Source: Ga0074130 sp964499485 (lineage in GTDB: Bacteria; Pseudomonadota; Gammaproteobacteria; Burkholderiales; Rhodocyclaceae). Taken from it: 64,000 nucleotides of DNA. Made by a program: the position numbers and the translations under genes. The stretch is taken from positions 1 to 64,000 of the forward strand of contig CAZCLF010000002.1 of NCBI GenBank assembly GCA_964499485.1. Direction: 5' to 3'. This document shows positions 53,368 to 62,960 of this stretch, one piece after another (the stretch's first letter is position 1; each line of letters starts with the position of its first letter). The notes under the pieces are model-generated. The model worked only from the letters and a program-made list of their open reading frames with translations, was not told the DNA's origin and did not search any database.

Positions 53368-55701
53368 ATGCTGCCCTCAATCGAAAACCGCCTTGCCGTT
53401 GATATTGGCGCAAAGCCTGCCCAAGTTGCTGCTGCTGTTGCCCTCCTAGACGAAGGCGCCACCGTCCCCTTCATCTCCCGTTACCGGAAAGAAGTCACCG
53501 GCGGGCTGGACGACACCCAGCTGCGCCTGCTGGAAGAGCGCCTCGGCTACCTACGCGAGCTAGAAGAACGACGCGCAGCGGTGATCGCCAGCGTGGCCGA
53601 ACAAGGCAAGCTGACCCCAGAACTACAGGCCGAATTTGAAAACGCTGAAACCAAGCAACGCTTGGAAGACTTGTACCTGCCCTACAAGCAAAAGCGCCGC
53701 ACCAAGGCCCAGATCGCCAAGGAATCCGGTCTTGAACCGCTGGCCGACGCCCTGCTAAACGACCCCACCCTCAAGCCTGAGGACGAGGCCGCCAAGTACC
53801 TGGCCCCGGATCGCGCTGAAAATCCGGTTACCGACGTCAAGGCCGCCCTCGACGGTGCACGCCAGATTCTTATGGAGCGCTTTGCCGAGGACGCCGGTCT
53901 GCTCGGCAAGCTACGCGAACAGCTGCAAGACAACGGCATCCTCACCTCGGTCATGGCCGAAGGTAAAGAACAGGAAGGCGCCAAGTTCCGCGATTACTTT
54001 GTCTATTCGGAAAAGATCGCCGACATCCCCTCGCACCGTGCGCTAGCCTTGTTCCGTGGCCGCAATGAAGACATCCTGCGTCTGGCACTCAAAATGCCGG
54101 AAGAGCTACAAGATCCACCGCTGTCCTCGCCCTGCGAGCGCCGCGTGGCCGCCCATTTCGGCATCGCCGATCAAGGCCGCCCGGCCGACCGCTGGCTGAT
54201 GGAAACCGCCCGCTGGGCGTGGATGGTCAAGATTTCGCTACACCTTGAGCTGGAGCTCATGAACGCCCTGCGCGAGCGTTCGGAAGAGGAAGCCATTCGC
54301 GTCTTCGCTCGCAACCTCAACGACCTGCTGCTCGCCGCCCCGGCTGGCCCGCGCGTCACCATGGGGCTGGACCCTGGCATCCGCACTGGCGTCAAAGTGG
54401 CTGTGGTCGATACCACGGGCAAGGTGCTGGACACCGCCACCGTCTACCCACACGAGCCGCGTAACGACTGGCACGGCACGCTGCATACGCTGGGCCTGCT
54501 CTGCGTCAAGCACAAGGTCAATCTCATCAGCATCGGCAACGGCACCGCCTCGCGCGAAACCGACAAGTTGGCAGCTGACCTAATTAAGGGTCTGCCTGAG
54601 CTCAACATGAGCAAGATCGTCGTGTCCGAAGCGGGTGCCTCGGTCTACTCGGCGTCGGAACTGGCTGCCAAGGAATTCCCCGACCTCGACGTCTCGCTGC
54701 GCGGCGCGGTCTCGATTGCCCGTCGTCTGCAAGACCCGCTGGCCGAGCTGGTCAAGATCGACCCCAAATCCATCGGCGTCGGCCAGTATCAGCACGACGT
54801 CTCGCAGACCAAGCTCGCCAAGTCACTTGATGCAGTGGTTGAAGATTGCGTGAACGCAGTGGGTGTCGATGTAAACACCGCCAGCGTCGCCCTGCTCACC
54901 CGTATCTCCGGTCTTAACAGCACGCTGGCCGCCAACATCGTTGCCCACCGCGATGCCAATGGCCGGTTCAGCAGCCGCGATGCGCTTAAGCAAGTGCCAC
55001 GTCTGGGCGACAAGACCTTTGAACAAGCAGCAGGCTTCCTGCGCATCAATGGCGGCGAGAATCCACTCGACGCCTCTTCAGTCCACCCGGAAGCCTATCC
55101 GGTGGTTGAACGCATCCTTGCTGACATCAAGAAGGGCGTTAAAGAAGTCATCGGCGACAGCAGCACCGTGCGCAGCCTTAATGCCCACAAATACACCGAT
55201 GACAAGTTCGGCCTGCCCACCGTGCAAGACATCCTGAAGGAACTCGAAAAGCCCGGCCGCGACCCCCGCCCCGAGTTCAAGAGCGCCACCTTCAAGGAAG
55301 GCGTGGAAGACTTGAAAGATCTCGTACCGGGCATGCTGCTCGAAGGCGTAGTCACCAACGTCGCGGCCTTCGGCGCCTTTGTCGATATCGGCGTGCATCA
55401 GGACGGCCTCGTGCACGTCTCTGCCCTTGCCAACAAGTTCGTCAAAGACCCGCACGAAGTCGTTAAGGCCGGCGACGTCGTCAAGGTCAAAGTGCTGGAA
55501 GTCGACCTGCCGCGCAAACGCATTGCCCTCACCATGCGCCTTACCGACGAAGCCACCCCAGCCAAGCGCTCAGAAGGCGGTCAGCGCAGCAACGACCGCG
55601 GCGGCGCCTCCAGCCGCGACGTACAACGTCACAGCGGCAACAGCCGTGCACCGCAGGTGGAAAGCGCAATGGCATCGGCGTTTGCCAAGTTGAAACGGTA
55701 A
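53368..55701 (+). CDS. tex: RNA-binding transcription accessory protein Tex
   Basis: The 777-residue protein has the Tex layout: N-terminal helical part, YqgF-like domain with GLDPGIRTGVKVAVVD, helix-hairpin-helix pairs, and an S1 RNA-binding domain near the C-terminus (EGVVTNVAAFGAFVDIGVHQ) before a basic, Ser-rich tail. It binds nucleic acid and acts in transcription. ATG 53368 is chosen over an unlikely TTG four codons upstream. Confidence 0.96.
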   Translation: MLPSIENRLAVDIGAKPAQVAAAVALLDEGATVPFISRYRKEVTGGLDDTQLRLLEERLGYLRELEERRAAVIASVAEQGKLTPELQAEFENAETKQRLEDLYLPYKQKRRTKAQIAKESGLEPLADALLNDPTLKPEDEAAKYLAPDRAENPVTDVKAALDGARQILMERFAEDAGLLGKLREQLQDNGILTSVMAEGKEQEGAKFRDYFVYSEKIADIPSHRALALFRGRNEDILRLALKMPEELQDPPLSSPCERRVAAHFGIADQGRPADRWLMETARWAWMVKISLHLELELMNALRERSEEEAIRVFARNLNDLLLAAPAGPRVTMGLDPGIRTGVKVAVVDTTGKVLDTATVYPHEPRNDWHGTLHTLGLLCVKHKVNLISIGNGTASRETDKLAADLIKGLPELNMSKIVVSEAGASVYSASELAAKEFPDLDVSLRGAVSIARRLQDPLAELVKIDPKSIGVGQYQHDVSQTKLAKSLDAVVEDCVNAVGVDVNTASVALLTRISGLNSTLAANIVAHRDANGRFSSRDALKQVPRLGDKTFEQAAGFLRINGGENPLDASSVHPEAYPVVERILADIKKGVKEVIGDSSTVRSLNAHKYTDDKFGLPTVQDILKELEKPGRDPRPEFKSATFKEGVEDLKDLVPGMLLEGVVTNVAAFGAFVDIGVHQDGLVHVSALANKFVKDPHEVVKAGDVVKVKVLEVDLPRKRIALTMRLTDEATPAKRSEGGQRSNDRGGASSRDVQRHSGNSRAPQVESAMASAFAKLKR

Positions 55702-55718
55702 GCCCCTTCGACATCAAA

Positions 55719-55752
55719 ACAAAGGGCTCCCTTGGGGAGCCCTTTGTGTTTT
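55719..55752 (+). terminator. Intrinsic terminator of tex
   Basis: A 13-bp perfect stem (ACAAAGGGCTCCC/GGGAGCCCTTTGT) with a 3-base loop is followed by GTTTT. Confidence 0.9.
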
Positions 55753-55910
55753 GGAACACGCATCAGTCAGTATTTTGATTGCTCAATAGACGGACAGCTG
55801 GAGGATCAATACGTTGAAAATAAAAATGAAAGCCCTGTTAGCATGCGTTGTCTCAACTATTCAATAGGCTGCCCCGTGGGGTCCTTTAACTGTTAGCCAC
55901 TCACTCACGC

Positions 55911-56330
55911 ATGCGCTATTTGCTCGCCCTAGTGCTTTGTCTGTCATCCGCCTCAGTTCTTGCACAGTGCAAGGCTGCACCTACGGAGTCATTTCAGGAG
56001 TTCATTCCAAGGTTCGCTGATTCGAAACCTATCGCGCTGTCCAGAACGATTTACCCTACGTACACTTTGCGTCACCAGGTCGGGATCGAGAATGGGAAGA
56101 AAGTAACCTCCGCTATCAAGACATCTGTTTCAAAGGCCAGAGACGAAAGCACCCCGACGATCAAACAAATTCTTAGCAAAAATCAAATGGCTATGGAGAT
56201 CAAAGAACTCAAAAGCAAACAAGCTACTTTGGCTGTATTCAAGCCCGACACTGATTGGTTGCTGACCTACCATTTCGTTAACCGCCAAGGGTGCTGGTAC
56301 CTTCATCACATTGAGGACCATTCGTTATGA
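55911..56330 (+). CDS. Secreted small protein
   Basis: The 139-residue protein has a signal peptide cleaved after VLA (about residue 18), then a mature part with two Cys (QCKAA and QGCWYLHHI) ending in a WYL-type strand typical of small NTF2-like or lipoprotein-fold domains. I know no family name. ATG 55911 follows a region without a clear ribosome site. Confidence 0.65.
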   Translation: MRYLLALVLCLSSASVLAQCKAAPTESFQEFIPRFADSKPIALSRTIYPTYTLRHQVGIENGKKVTSAIKTSVSKARDESTPTIKQILSKNQMAMEIKELKSKQATLAVFKPDTDWLLTYHFVNRQGCWYLHHIEDHSL

Positions 56331-56426
56331 GCTTTGTGGCTAGCCCTTCGGTCAAGCAAGACTGTGGAATCGCCGCAACCACTCCGACCAGTCGCTTTAG
56401 AGCCACAGCCCATTATTTTCAACGTC

Positions 56427-56645
56427 ATGCATAACGAACAAGCCAACAACCCTCTCCACGGCATCACCCTAGAGCGTGTCGTCACCGAGCTGGTCGATCA
56501 CTACGGCTGGGATGCCCTTGCCCGTAAGATCAATATCAACTGCTTCAAGAGTGATCCCTCGATCAAGTCCACCCTGAAATTTCTGCGTAAAACGCCCTGG
56601 GCGCGCGAACAGGTTGAGCAGTTGTATATCTCGACGTTTGCTTGA
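56427..56645 (+). CDS. VF530-family DNA-binding protein
   Basis: The 72-residue protein matches VF530/DUF2132: NPLHGITLERVVTELVDHYG, then FKSDPSIKSTLKFLRKTPWA. The family has a small helical DNA-binding-like fold of unknown role. ATG 56427 begins the conserved region. Confidence 0.92.
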   Translation: MHNEQANNPLHGITLERVVTELVDHYGWDALARKININCFKSDPSIKSTLKFLRKTPWAREQVEQLYISTFA

Positions 56646-56706
56646 AATCCAATCTCAAGGCGACAAGTAATGCTAGTTGCCTACTGCATGCCTTTGAGCT
56701 GAGCGC

Positions 56707-58113
56707 TCAAACGCTCCGATACATCGAAAGATACAAATCACGCATGCGCAGCACCGCATCGGTGGGTGGCGCAGTCCGGCCATATCGCGCCCACTCAAAA
56801 AGCTCGGTTGCCTCAGCCAGCTCGTTACTCAGCTGGTAGTGCAGACGTTGTGCGCGGACTAGATAATCTCTGGCATTCAGCTTTTCATTCTGGTTAAGGT
56901 ATTGCTGAGGCAATAGACGTTGCATGGCATAGAAAAGCTGTAGCACGCCAAGGTTTCCGTTTGCATGCCAACCGAGCACCCCAAAGCGTAGATAGTCAAA
57001 TTGCATGCGTATCCAGTGCAATGCACGCGTTTCTTTAGCTAGCAACCAAGCTGCAATTAGTAACACCAAGGCAATCAACGCAGCTAGCCAGCCAAAGAAT
57101 GCTGCCTTATTTTGGGAACACCACTCTGCCGCATTACTGATGGCGTCCTGTATCGGCTTCATTAACGGGATCGACTGTAGCTTGACGCCTTCCAATACTT
57201 CCGCCACGGTCTCTATGCTGGTTGCCTGCCATCGGGGCATGCCTGGACGCTTTGCCGCTTGGCGCACTTCTTCAATGGTTGGCCAGCGCGCTTGTGACTC
57301 ACGGTAGCCAGGGCCGCTGGGGCCATTAATTCCACCATTAGCGATGTCCTGGTCGCCCTGCCCTTCGCCATTCGCCCCTGCGTTGAGGTCTGACGCTTCA
57401 TTACCATTTGTGCCACCACCCGGCAGCTCATTCCCACCATCAGCCCCCTTTTGTTGGGAATTGAGCAAAGCGATATTGCTTGCCTGACCATACTTCCATG
57501 ACAGCGACAACCATGTCATTTGCGGCGTCAGTGAGTACAGCACAAACGTGAGCGCAATGATGCTGGCGGCTGCGGCGCCGATAGCCAGCATATGCCCGCC
57601 ATGTCGTCCCGGTACGATGGCTGCCTCTGCTCGCGTGCACACCTGTTCGGCCGACAATGTAAAGACCACGGCGAAGATATACGGCACTAGATAGAAGAGC
57701 ATGGTCCAGTCAGCCCGGTAATGGGCGGTAGAAAACATGACCATGACAGCCGAGGACAGTAGCGCCATTCTAAATTTGCGCCGATTAACAGTGACGCAAT
57801 TCGTTGCTGCCTGTAATGCAGCCAACAGATAGAGGCCAGCCCTTGGCATACCCCACGTTGGCAGGAAGATGATGAAGGTTGCCAACAGGCCAATCACTAC
57901 ACAGACCTTTTGCCAGAACAAGCCATGGTCATCAACAACACCATACTGTCGCCATGCAATGCTCAAGGTAAAGGCAAAGGCAATACCCCAGAGAAACACT
58001 TCGGTGCCGAAACTACCGTAGTGAATATCCAGATAGGCATTACAGATCACGCCCAGTAACAACGAGGCAAAAAGTCCCAGATAGGCTGGGAAATATGTGA
58101 TGGGGGGGCTCAT
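56707..58113 (-). CDS. TgpA/DUF4129-like membrane protein without transglutaminase core
   Basis: The 468-residue protein has about six N-terminal membrane segments, a periplasmic linker with Gly/Asn-rich residues (about 220-260) and a seventh segment near 337-355, then a cytosolic DUF4129-like end with YLVRAQRLHYQLSNELAEA and the final RMRDLYLSMY. The usual transglutaminase-like Cys-His-Asp core between the parts is missing. It overlaps the DUF58 gene by four bases. Confidence 0.7.
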   Translation of the reverse strand: MSPPITYFPAYLGLFASLLLGVICNAYLDIHYGSFGTEVFLWGIAFAFTLSIAWRQYGVVDDHGLFWQKVCVVIGLLATFIIFLPTWGMPRAGLYLLAALQAATNCVTVNRRKFRMALLSSAVMVMFSTAHYRADWTMLFYLVPYIFAVVFTLSAEQVCTRAEAAIVPGRHGGHMLAIGAAAASIIALTFVLYSLTPQMTWLSLSWKYGQASNIALLNSQQKGADGGNELPGGGTNGNEASDLNAGANGEGQGDQDIANGGINGPSGPGYRESQARWPTIEEVRQAAKRPGMPRWQATSIETVAEVLEGVKLQSIPLMKPIQDAISNAAEWCSQNKAAFFGWLAALIALVLLIAAWLLAKETRALHWIRMQFDYLRFGVLGWHANGNLGVLQLFYAMQRLLPQQYLNQNEKLNARDYLVRAQRLHYQLSNELAEATELFEWARYGRTAPPTDAVLRMRDLYLSMYRSV

Positions 58114-59399
58114 GAATTGAACAACTGCTGCAGGTCATCACCACACTTCACAGGGATGCAATAAGCATCCAGTGCAAGCGCTTTTGCCATGATGTTTTGT
58201 GTTGCCGCTGTTGTATCCGGCAGCTTGTCTGAAAAGCTACCTCGATCAAAGACGACGACATGAAGATGCACGCCACGTGATCGTAATGTTGCGAGCGACT
58301 CGATTACGGCATCGGCTTCTTGATCCTTCTGCGAAATAAAAACAACGACCGTTTCACCGTAGGAACAATTTAGAGCAAGTTGCTGCAGGACATTTGCATA
58401 GGGCAAGCCACCATTCACATCAACAATAGCGAGCTCGTCGAGCGTACGTTGATAGTGGTATTCGCCACTCCCTGAGGATATGTCAAATGGACGCCGCCCT
58501 TGGCCACCCAAGCGAACCGGAATATTGTTGAGGCAACTGAATTGAGCTATTGAAGCTGCGATACGAATTGCATATTCAGCGGTGGCCTCTCGACCTTGTC
58601 CCACATTCGTCTCTTTAGCCAGATCAAGAATGACATAAATAGAAGCTGACGCCAGCGGCTCAAATTCCTTGACCATCAACTCATTGAGACGCGCGGTTGT
58701 AGGCCAGTGAATAAAACGAGGATGATCACCTCGCCGATATTCTCGTAACCCTGCAAACTCGGCTGCACCAGTTCCTTTAGGCAGAAGGTAACCCCCACGA
58801 TGAATCTGGCTGGGGGCGCCATGTAAAGGCATTGAAATGATGGGGAACACATCTGGATAAATCGTTAAGTTCTGAACGCCACCATTGGTCTTTACACGCG
58901 CCTCTGCCAGCCCTAGCGGAAAGGATGACTGCAGACCCACAGGTCCCAACTTATAGAAACCACGTGTTTCACAGAGCATTGGCATGGAAAACTGACTCAT
59001 ACCGCGAGGGGGTGCATACGAGACGATACCCAATACATGCTCACCAGCCGCATTCACACGCTCGGTAAGAAATGGCAACTTGTCTGTCAGCTCGACCATG
59101 AAGCGCGGCAGAAAACCTCGGTTTTCAACCCGGATATCAAAATGGATTGTCTGCCCTTCTTCAGCTCGCGAGGGGCCACTTCTCTCGATGCGCACCCGAC
59201 TCACAAGCCAATACGGTAAGGCGATGCCAACGATGGCAGTTGCGAGCAAGGCAGCTGCAATCACCCACGGAAGGGTCTGCATGCGGTTTAACGCAGTGGC
59301 ATACGCAATCACAACCAGCCCGGCGATGATGCCCGGCTTCAGATAGCGCTCGCGCCAAGACTCACCAAACATAGTCTGACGGTCAGACTGGGGGGGCAA
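58110..59399 (-). CDS. DUF58 protein
   Basis: The 429-residue protein has two N-terminal membrane segments (about 25-65), a beta-rich domain, and the DUF58 core with GDHPRFIHWPTTARLNELMVKEFE, part of a vWA-like fold. Members act with MoxR ATPases, whose gene overlaps its start. It is probably a metal-binding adaptor at the membrane. Confidence 0.92.
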   Translation of the reverse strand: MPPQSDRQTMFGESWRERYLKPGIIAGLVVIAYATALNRMQTLPWVIAAALLATAIVGIALPYWLVSRVRIERSGPSRAEEGQTIHFDIRVENRGFLPRFMVELTDKLPFLTERVNAAGEHVLGIVSYAPPRGMSQFSMPMLCETRGFYKLGPVGLQSSFPLGLAEARVKTNGGVQNLTIYPDVFPIISMPLHGAPSQIHRGGYLLPKGTGAAEFAGLREYRRGDHPRFIHWPTTARLNELMVKEFEPLASASIYVILDLAKETNVGQGREATAEYAIRIAASIAQFSCLNNIPVRLGGQGRRPFDISSGSGEYHYQRTLDELAIVDVNGGLPYANVLQQLALNCSYGETVVVFISQKDQEADAVIESLATLRSRGVHLHVVVFDRGSFSDKLPDTTAATQNIMAKALALDAYCIPVKCGDDLQQLFNS

Positions 59400-60306
59400 C
59401 CTGCGCTAAGACATCGCGCAATACAGCAGCTGCAATTTGTCCACGTGCAGCCGCCTGAGGAAGCACAATCAGTCGATGTGCAAGCACAGGCACAGCCATG
59501 ATCTTGACTAAGTCAGGCGTGACAAAGTCTCTACCACGCAAATATGCCAAGCCCTGAACCGCCCTCGACAATGCAAGCACACCGCGTGGACTCACACCCA
59601 AACGTAGGTCTGCATGCTGGCGAGTAGCAACGGCAATGCGAACAATATATTCAGCGATATCATTGCTGATATGAATTGCTTTGACTTGTTCACGTGCTTG
59701 CAAAATATCGTCTTCACTGACGACAGCACGCAGTGAATCAATCGGATGGGCACTGATTTGGGCCTGAAGCATCCGTACCTCTTCCTCCAGATTCGGATAC
59801 CCCATACTCAGACGAACAAAAAAACGATCCAACTGAGCTTCAGGTAGAGGATGGGTACCTGACATATCAATTGGATTCTGCGTCGCTAAGACCATGAACA
59901 AGCGAGGCAGCTCATAGGTTGAACCATCAACACTTACCCGAAACTCCTCCATGCACTCGAGTAGCGAGGACTGGGCGCGAGGTGTGGCTCGATTGATTTC
60001 GTCAGCCAGCAGAATATTCGTGAATACAGGACCAGGGCGGAATTCGAAATCAGCGGTTTTCTGGTTGTAGACAGGCACGCCGGTGACATCCGACGGTAGA
60101 AGATCAGGCGTGCATTGCAAACGCTTCAGATCGACATCGACCGAGCGGGAAAGCGCACGCGCAAGCATGGTCTTACCTGTCCCCGGTACATCTTCGAGCA
60201 ACACATGTCCACGCGCCAACATGGCTACCACTGAAAATTCAATCACCTGGCGCTTGCCAACGATGACTTTCTCAACGTTCCCAATAAGGGACTGAATCTT
60301 TTCCAT
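59383..60306 (-). CDS. MoxR-family AAA+ ATPase
   Basis: The 307-residue protein has Walker A EDVPGTGKT, Walker B ILLADEINRA with the MoxR phrase TPRAQSSLLECMEE, sensor 1 ATQNPID and a lid domain. MoxR proteins remodel partners together with DUF58 proteins. ATG 60306 begins the conserved MEKIQSLIGNVEKVIVGK segment. First of a three-gene minus-strand unit. Confidence 0.94.
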   Translation of the reverse strand: MEKIQSLIGNVEKVIVGKRQVIEFSVVAMLARGHVLLEDVPGTGKTMLARALSRSVDVDLKRLQCTPDLLPSDVTGVPVYNQKTADFEFRPGPVFTNILLADEINRATPRAQSSLLECMEEFRVSVDGSTYELPRLFMVLATQNPIDMSGTHPLPEAQLDRFFVRLSMGYPNLEEEVRMLQAQISAHPIDSLRAVVSEDDILQAREQVKAIHISNDIAEYIVRIAVATRQHADLRLGVSPRGVLALSRAVQGLAYLRGRDFVTPDLVKIMAVPVLAHRLIVLPQAAARGQIAAAVLRDVLAQVAPPV

Positions 60307-60531
60307 TGCGTCTCCACCCCGGTCACAGCTCACAATCCCGCAGTGTTTGCGCAGTGTTTCTATCCCGGTCAGTTAATGAAATGACATTTGCGTAAGTGTA
60401 AATGAAACATCAACTTCAGTCAGTGCCATTTATTCCGAACTGCATGAGGGATATGGAAACTCACTCTCACAGGATTTAACCCCATCACCAGCGCAGTTTT
60501 TCGAGTCCCCCCTGCGTGAGACAATCAGGGC

Positions 60532-62007
60532 ATGAAACTGCCTGCTCTCGATTCGCGCTACGCCCTGCTGGGCAAGCCTTACCACTACCCTATCCCCACT
60601 ACGCCGCTACCGGACATTGAGCTGCTGCATGTGTCGCAGCCCTTGGCGGCTGAGCTGGGCTTTGATGCCGAGACGCTGGCTAGCCCTGAATTTCTTGCCT
60701 TGATGGCAGGCAATGCACCGTGGCCGGATTATCCGAGCCATGCCTCGGTGTACTCGGGCCACCAGTTTGGCGTGTATGTGCCCCAGCTAGGCGATGGCCG
60801 CGCGCTGATGCTTGCCGAGATTGCCGCCGCCAACGGCCAGCACATGGAGCTACAGCTCAAGGGCGCGGGCCTGACACCCTATTCGCGCCATGCCGATGGC
60901 CGCGCTGTGTTGCGTTCGTCCATCCGTGAATACCTGTGTTCGGAAGCCATGCATGCGTTGGGCATTCCGACCACGCGCGCCCTGTCGCTGGTGGGCTCGC
61001 CGCAACCGGTGTATCGCGAACGGGTGGAGACGGCTGCCGTGGTCTGCCGCGTGGCGCCCTGCTTTGTGCGCTTTGGGCATTTTGAATTTTTCTATCACAC
61101 CGGTCAGCATGAGCAACTCGCACCGCTGGCCGACCATGTGATCAATGAACACTTCCCTGAACTGGCTGGTCGCCCTGATCGCTATGTGCTGTGGCTGATT
61201 GAAGTTGTGGAGCGTACCGCACGCTTGATTGCGCAGTGGCAGGCGGTGGGCTTCTGTCACGGGGTGATGAACACGGACAACATGTCCATCCTTGGCCTGA
61301 CCATCGACTACGGCCCCTTCGGCTTTCTTGATGCGTTCAACTTCAACCATATCTGTAATCACTCCGACGATTCAGGCCGCTATGCCTATGCGGCACAACC
61401 GGAAATTGGGCAGTGGAATTTGTCGCGCCTGCTGCAAGCGTGTTTCCCGCTGTTCTCGGACGATGACGATGAGGCGCTCTCTATCGCCCGCAACATCTAT
61501 GACAAATACGCTGCCGCTTACGGCACTGCCGCTCGCCAGCGTTGGGGTGCCAAGCTAGGCCTGCAAGAGGTGCGTGAGGCCGACGATGCACTGATCAATG
61601 AATTGCTGACGATCATGCACCGCAGCAAGAGCGACTTCACCCGTTCCTTCCGCAAGCTGGCATTGATTGATGCACAGGGCAGCGGGCCTGCCAATGGGGT
61701 GCGTGACGACATTCTCGACATTGCCGCCTTTGATGCATGGGTAGAAAAGTACCGCGCTCGTCTGCAATCAGAAAACAGCGATAACGCCAACCGCGCCGCG
61801 CGCATGAACGCAACCAACCCCTGCTATGTGCTACGCAACCATCTGGCACAAGTCGCGATTGCTGCGGCCGAGAAAGGCAGCTTGGAGGAATTGAACCAGC
61901 TCGCCCGCGTGCTCAGCCAGCCCTTTGTCGAGCAGCCGGGGATGGAGACCTATGCCGCCGAGCCGCCAGAACATTTGCGGCACATTGAAGTGAGCTGTTC
62001 GTCCTGA
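60532..62007 (+). CDS. selO: Protein adenylyltransferase SelO
   Basis: The 491-residue protein matches YdiU/SelO: YSGHQFGVYVPQLGDGRALML, LQLKGAGLTPYSRHADGRAV, GFCHGVMNTDNMSILGLTID and the C-terminal EVSCSS, with Cys where eukaryotic SelO has selenocysteine. It transfers AMP to proteins through a kinase-like fold. ATG 60532 begins the conserved N-terminus. Confidence 0.97.
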   Translation: MKLPALDSRYALLGKPYHYPIPTTPLPDIELLHVSQPLAAELGFDAETLASPEFLALMAGNAPWPDYPSHASVYSGHQFGVYVPQLGDGRALMLAEIAAANGQHMELQLKGAGLTPYSRHADGRAVLRSSIREYLCSEAMHALGIPTTRALSLVGSPQPVYRERVETAAVVCRVAPCFVRFGHFEFFYHTGQHEQLAPLADHVINEHFPELAGRPDRYVLWLIEVVERTARLIAQWQAVGFCHGVMNTDNMSILGLTIDYGPFGFLDAFNFNHICNHSDDSGRYAYAAQPEIGQWNLSRLLQACFPLFSDDDDEALSIARNIYDKYAAAYGTAARQRWGAKLGLQEVREADDALINELLTIMHRSKSDFTRSFRKLALIDAQGSGPANGVRDDILDIAAFDAWVEKYRARLQSENSDNANRAARMNATNPCYVLRNHLAQVAIAAAEKGSLEELNQLARVLSQPFVEQPGMETYAAEPPEHLRHIEVSCSS

Positions 62008-62012
62008 AAAAC

Positions 62013-62037
62013 AAAAGCCCCGCAATGCGGGGCTTTT
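62013..62037 (+). terminator. Intrinsic terminator of selO
   Basis: An 11-bp perfect stem (AAAAGCCCCGC/GCGGGGCTTTT) with an AAT loop is followed by T. It can serve both convergent genes. Confidence 0.9.
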
Positions 62038-62068
62038 TGCTGGGCGGGCTTGTATCCAGCGCGTGAAA

Positions 62069-62419
62069 TCAGGCTGCCTTTTTCTGCGGGCCGATGCCGG
62101 TGCCTTCGCAGACGAAGCCGGGGATACGGTTGAAGCGGAACCAAGGACCAAAGCCAATGCCGTTATGCGCCGCGTAAACCGCATCGATGCCAGTCACGAC
62201 CTTGCCGGTAGCATCACGCAAATATGGGGTGGATTTAACTGCGGTCGCATCAACACCGGGACCGGGGTCAGCCTTAGAGGCATCAACGTAGGTGAGTTTG
62301 TTGCCAGTGTCCTTGGACTTGATAAAGGCCACTTCGTCGGCCCAGCGCTGATTGGCGCCGTTGTAGATAAAGGTCAGGGGGGATTTCAGGGTATTCGGGT
62401 CGAAAATGTAGATGCTCAT
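62069..62419 (-). CDS. DCC-like protein lacking the Cys pair
   Basis: The 116-residue protein follows the pattern of DUF393/DCC thiol-disulfide proteins: LTFIYNGANQRWADEVAFIK stands where FYDGxCPxCxxE is expected, then LTYVDAS and VVTGIDAVYAAHNGIG. The two redox Cys are replaced, so thiol exchange is unlikely. GGAGATATGAG precedes ATG 62419. Confidence 0.7.
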   Translation of the reverse strand: MSIYIFDPNTLKSPLTFIYNGANQRWADEVAFIKSKDTGNKLTYVDASKADPGPGVDATAVKSTPYLRDATGKVVTGIDAVYAAHNGIGFGPWFRFNRIPGFVCEGTGIGPQKKAA

Positions 62420-62603
62420 CTCATATCTCCATCAGTTGAAGGTGAATAAAAAGAAAGCCTTACGCCTAAACGACGGTGCATTGTATATCCGGGCGAAAGG
62501 AACTATTTCAAGCCCCCTAGTTGCATAGACCTGCATGGGATTGCGCTGGCCTCGCCCTGCCATAGGCTTTAGAATTACGCTTTACGCATACGCACCGACG
62601 CCC

Positions 62604-62960
62604 ATGAGCTCCGAACCGATACATCTTTACGGCATTAAAAACTGCGACACCATGAAAAAGGCCATCCACTGGGTGGCCGAGCGTGAGATCGACTATGTGT
62701 TTCACGACTACAAGAAGGAAGGCGTTGAGCGCTGCAAGTTGGTGGAATGGTGCAAGGTCGTGGGATGGAAGTCGCTGATCAACACCAAAGGCACGACCTG
62801 GAAGAACCTGAGCCCTGAGCAGCAAGCCATTACGGCACAAGGCCAAGCGGTTGCACTGATGATGGAAAACCCCAGCGTCATCCGCCGCCCGGTGGTGGAA
62901 GCCAACGGCCAGCTGCTGATTGGTTTTGATCCGACCATGTTTGAAAGCTTTGTGAAATGA
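62604..62960 (+). CDS. Spx/ArsC-family protein (YffB type)
   Basis: The 118-residue thioredoxin-fold protein has IHLYGIKNCDTMKKAIHWV with a single Cys, and NTKGTTWKNL plus PSVIRRPVVE, the family motifs of YffB-like arsenate-reductase relatives. Its role is unknown. Its stop overlaps the Hsp33 start. Confidence 0.92.
   Translation: MSSEPIHLYGIKNCDTMKKAIHWVAEREIDYVFHDYKKEGVERCKLVEWCKVVGWKSLINTKGTTWKNLSPEQQAITAQGQAVALMMENPSVIRRPVVEANGQLLIGFDPTMFESFVK

Noticed and set aside
56707..60306. MoxR/DUF58 cluster as missing partners of the FtsH-like fusion
   Set aside because: It lies 45 kb away among housekeeping genes, and such clusters are common in proteobacterial chromosomes.
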